24,673 bases of DNA from an uncultured Collinsella sp. (lineage in GTDB: Bacteria; Actinomycetota; Coriobacteriia; Coriobacteriales; Coriobacteriaceae): the NCBI GenBank assembly GCA_947002045.1, contig CAMQJB010000030.1, positions 1 through 24,673 on the forward strand, written 5' to 3'. Shown here piece by piece: positions 23,029 to 24,673 of this stretch. A program made the translations under genes and the position numbers. A model generated the notes under the pieces. It was not told the DNA's origin. It worked only from the letters and a program-made list of their open reading frames with translations, and did no database searches. Each line of letters opens with the position of its first letter. Position 1 is the stretch's first letter.

Positions 23029-23706
23029 ATGGCTATTACCCCTGCTGACATCCAGGCTCAGACTTTCTCTGAGGCCAAGCGCGGCTATGATCCCGCCGAG
23101 GTCGACGTCTTTTTGGAGACACTGTCCTCCGAGGTTGACGCTATGCTTGCCAAGATTGTCGATCTTAAGGGTCGTCTGACTGCCACCGAGCAGCAGCTTG
23201 CCGACACGCAGGCCCAGCTTGCCCAGGCTCAGGACGCTGCCGCTCAGGCCGTTCCCGCCGCTCCTGTGGCCGCTCCCGCACCCGACTTCTCCGCTCAGGA
23301 GCGCCAGATCTCCGCTGCGCTGATTGCTGCCCAGCAGACCGCCGAGGGCATCGTCAACGATGCCAACGAGAACGCTGAGCGCATCCGCAACGAAGCCGAC
23401 GCCAAGGCCCGCGAGGTCATCCGTCAGGCCCTGACCGAGAAGCAGGCCGAGCTCGAGGAGATCGACCGTCTGAAGGCTTCCCGTGAGGAGTTCAAAGCCG
23501 AGTACCTCAAGCTCATCCAGCACTTCATGGACGATGCGCAGAATTCCTTCCCGTCCGACCTTATGGCCTCCACGCCGGTCGGTTCTGCGGCTTCTCCTGC
23601 AGTGACCGTTCCCGCCGCCGAGCCGCTGCCTGTCGCTGATCCGGTTGTCCCCGTGGCTGACCCCTTCGCCCCGATCGACAACTTTGCCGCCGACGACCTG
23701 GACTAG
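23029..23706 (+). CDS. divIVA: DivIVA-family polar/septal coiled-coil protein
   Basis: DivIVA binds curved membrane at poles and septa and organises division or polar growth. The 225-aa protein has the conserved N-terminal lipid-binding domain (ITPADIQAQTFSEAKRGYDP, then AEVDVFLE), with the family Phe13 and Arg18-Gly19-Tyr20. A coiled coil of about residues 28-72 comes next, then an Ala/Pro linker (AVPAAPVAAPAPD, about 74-86), a second coiled coil (about 88-165), and a Pro/Val/Ala-rich acidic tail. A strong AAAGGAGAA precedes the ATG. In Bacillus ylmH lies between ylmG and divIVA; here it is missing. Confidence 0.94.
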   Translation: MAITPADIQAQTFSEAKRGYDPAEVDVFLETLSSEVDAMLAKIVDLKGRLTATEQQLADTQAQLAQAQDAAAQAVPAAPVAAPAPDFSAQERQISAALIAAQQTAEGIVNDANENAERIRNEADAKAREVIRQALTEKQAELEEIDRLKASREEFKAEYLKLIQHFMDDAQNSFPSDLMASTPVGSAASPAVTVPAAEPLPVADPVVPVADPFAPIDNFAADDLD

Positions 23707-23735
23707 CGCCAGAGCTACAATCTCGTGTCCTTAAG

Positions 23736-23764
23736 AGGAGCTCGCACCTGCGGGCTCCTTTTTT
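23736..23764 (+). terminator. Intrinsic terminator after divIVA
   Basis: AGGAGCTCG (23736-23744) pairs with CGGGCTCCT (23751-23759) around a six-base loop (CACCTG), followed by a T tract to 23764. It lies 30 bp after the divIVA stop and closes the + strand unit. Confidence 0.9.
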
Positions 23765-23781
23765 GTGGCTGCATACGGGTT

Positions 23782-23827
23782 GGGAAACAAAACGCCGAGC
23801 TCTGCGTGTGATAGGGCAGAACTCGGC
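23782..23827 (-). terminator. Intrinsic terminator of the minus-strand nitroreductase
   Basis: On the minus strand GCCGAG-T-TCTGC pairs with GCAGA-G-CTCGGC (11 bp with one mismatch, 10-nt loop; plus-strand arms at 23794-23805 and 23816-23827) and is followed by GTTTTGTTT. It sits 46 bp beyond the stop of the nitroreductase gene, back to back with the divIVA terminator. Confidence 0.8.
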
Positions 23828-23872
23828 AAAGGGCGCGTGGTAAAAAGTAGATTTTAGGGCATGTGCCAAAAA

Positions 23873-24403
23873 CTACTTGAGGAGGAAGTCGGAGAGGGGA
23901 ATGGTGCGGGCATCGCGATGCTCGGGATCGGCGATGTGGTCGGCAGGATAGCCGCAGACGAGCATGTGATAGGGATAGACGCCCTCGGGCAGGTTGAACC
24001 GCTCTCGGGCTAGCTCGGGCTTAAAATGGCATACCCAACACGTTCCCAGGCCTTGCTCCTCGGCCTCCATCATCATTTGATCGCAAACAATCGAGGTGTC
24101 GATAGCGCTGGAGTTCATCTGGTCATAGGGGCGAACCCAAGCGTCGTCGGTAACGCTGCAAATGAGGAAGATGAGCGGAGCGCCAAAGATGGACCCATCA
24201 CGAGCAAACCGAGGCTGACAAGCAGCAGCCTTCTCCAGAAGCTCAGGCGTATCCAACACCATCACACGGGTTGGATGATTATTACAAGCAGAAGGAGCAA
24301 TACGCCCAGCCTCAACAATGGCATCCACCACAGCCTGCTCCACAGCCCGAGCCTCAAACAAACGACAAGAATACCGAGACCGAGCCAGATCCAAATACCC
24401 CAT
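23873..24403 (-). CDS. Nitroreductase-family FMN protein
   Basis: This 176-aa protein of the nitroreductase/FMN reductase superfamily would reduce a substrate with NAD(P)H through bound FMN; the natural substrate cannot be told. Family features are the N-terminal SRYSCRLFE (FMN phosphate-binding Arg-Ser pattern), GRIAPSACNNHPTRVMV near residues 33-49, a central FGAPLIFLI strand, an EEQGLGTCWVC stretch, and a C-terminal VCGYPADH. It is shorter than the roughly 200-220-residue enzymes, like compact anaerobe members. The ATG at 24403 has GGAGG with an 8-nt spacer; a TTG 15 bp upstream is in frame but overlaps that site. It converges on divIVA and is not part of the division cluster. Codons in its first half are mostly T- or G-ending, unlike the C-ending pattern of most neighbours. 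Confidence 0.88.
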   Translation of the reverse strand: MGYLDLARSRYSCRLFEARAVEQAVVDAIVEAGRIAPSACNNHPTRVMVLDTPELLEKAAACQPRFARDGSIFGAPLIFLICSVTDDAWVRPYDQMNSSAIDTSIVCDQMMMEAEEQGLGTCWVCHFKPELARERFNLPEGVYPYHMLVCGYPADHIADPEHRDARTIPLSDFLLK

Positions 24404-24673
24404 AACCAAACCCTCCAAAGCTAATAAAACAACCCAAAACTAAGCAAAAGGGTACCCAAAGCCCCATCCAGCCAAACGTTTAAGGCGGTCCCAAAGTTTC
24501 CAATCGGGCCCCAAGGTCCTGCCAACCAAAGCCTCATCGCTTTCAAAGTATCAGCCAAAGTTACCAATGGTGGTACGTAAGGGAGCGGGGCCCCCCCCAA
24601 AAAAACAATTTAACCACCAAGGCTGGCGCCGCGGGGAACAACCGTTAATTTTGTTGGGCGCCCCGCCCCCCGG
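24404..24673. other. Intergenic end of window, no supported gene, probable contig edge
   Basis: No gene is visible here. The first part would hold the minus-strand nitroreductase promoter, but I see no clear -35/-10 pair. The motif CCAAAG or a near match recurs irregularly five or more times between about 24414 and 24562. From about 24585 the sequence turns into long homopolymers (eight Cs, then seven As) and C/G runs up to the end, which looks like low-quality sequence at a contig tip. Confidence 0.5.

Noticed and set aside
1..24673. CRISPR arrays, tRNA or rRNA genes, insertion sequences, prophage
   Set aside because: I saw no regularly spaced repeats, no tRNA-like cloverleaf or rRNA sequence, and no transposase or integrase motif on either strand; the plus strand is almost fully taken by housekeeping genes.

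Overview
The window is about 24.7 kb of high-GC DNA, densely coded on the + strand. It carries a division and cell wall (dcw) cluster, followed by a phosphate-uptake operon and the 'ylm' block of division genes. The absence of ftsA, the use of SepF and DivIVA, the long charged cytoplasmic tails on FtsI, FtsQ and FtsW, and the overall protein sequences point to Actinomycetota. My best guess is a Coriobacteriia gut bacterium, probably Collinsella or a close relative. This is an inference from protein style and gene order, not a database match.

Layout. Positions 1-77 are a leader with a hairpin. Positions 78-14217 hold mraZ, rsmH, an ftsL-like gene, ftsI, murF, mraY, murD, ftsW, murG, murC, murB and ftsQ, nearly all with tiny gaps or overlaps. 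A 198-bp AT-richer leader precedes ftsZ (14416-15570), which ends in a strong intrinsic terminator. A new unit then starts with pgeF (ylmD) at 15787. pgeF overlaps pstS by four bases, and pstS-pstC-pstA-pstB-phoU follow to 21020. After that come ylmE (YggS family), sepF, ylmG (YggT family) and divIVA, ending in another intrinsic terminator at 23736-23764. A minus-strand nitroreductase (23873-24403) converges on divIVA and has its own terminator. The last roughly 250 bases hold no gene I can support and end in homopolymer-rich sequence typical of a contig edge.

How it works together. MurC, MurD, MurF, MurB, MraY and MurG make lipid II. FtsW and FtsI polymerise and cross-link it at the septum. 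FtsQ and FtsL connect that machinery to the Z ring, FtsZ forms the ring and SepF anchors it to the membrane. DivIVA marks poles and septa. PgeF belongs to a family linked both to purine nucleoside phosphorolysis and to peptidoglycan precursor editing. PstSCAB imports phosphate and PhoU reports its status.

The most notable points are the following. (1) A complete pst-phoU operon sits exactly between ylmD and ylmE, which are adjacent in Bacillus. A tandem TTACGTT-N4-TTACGTT repeat with an 11-bp period, like a PHO box, lies upstream of the whole unit. (2) ylmG appears to start at an AUC codon behind a perfect Shine-Dalgarno sequence. (3) murE, ddl and ftsA are missing from their usual places. 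No phage, insertion sequence, CRISPR, tRNA or rRNA was seen.
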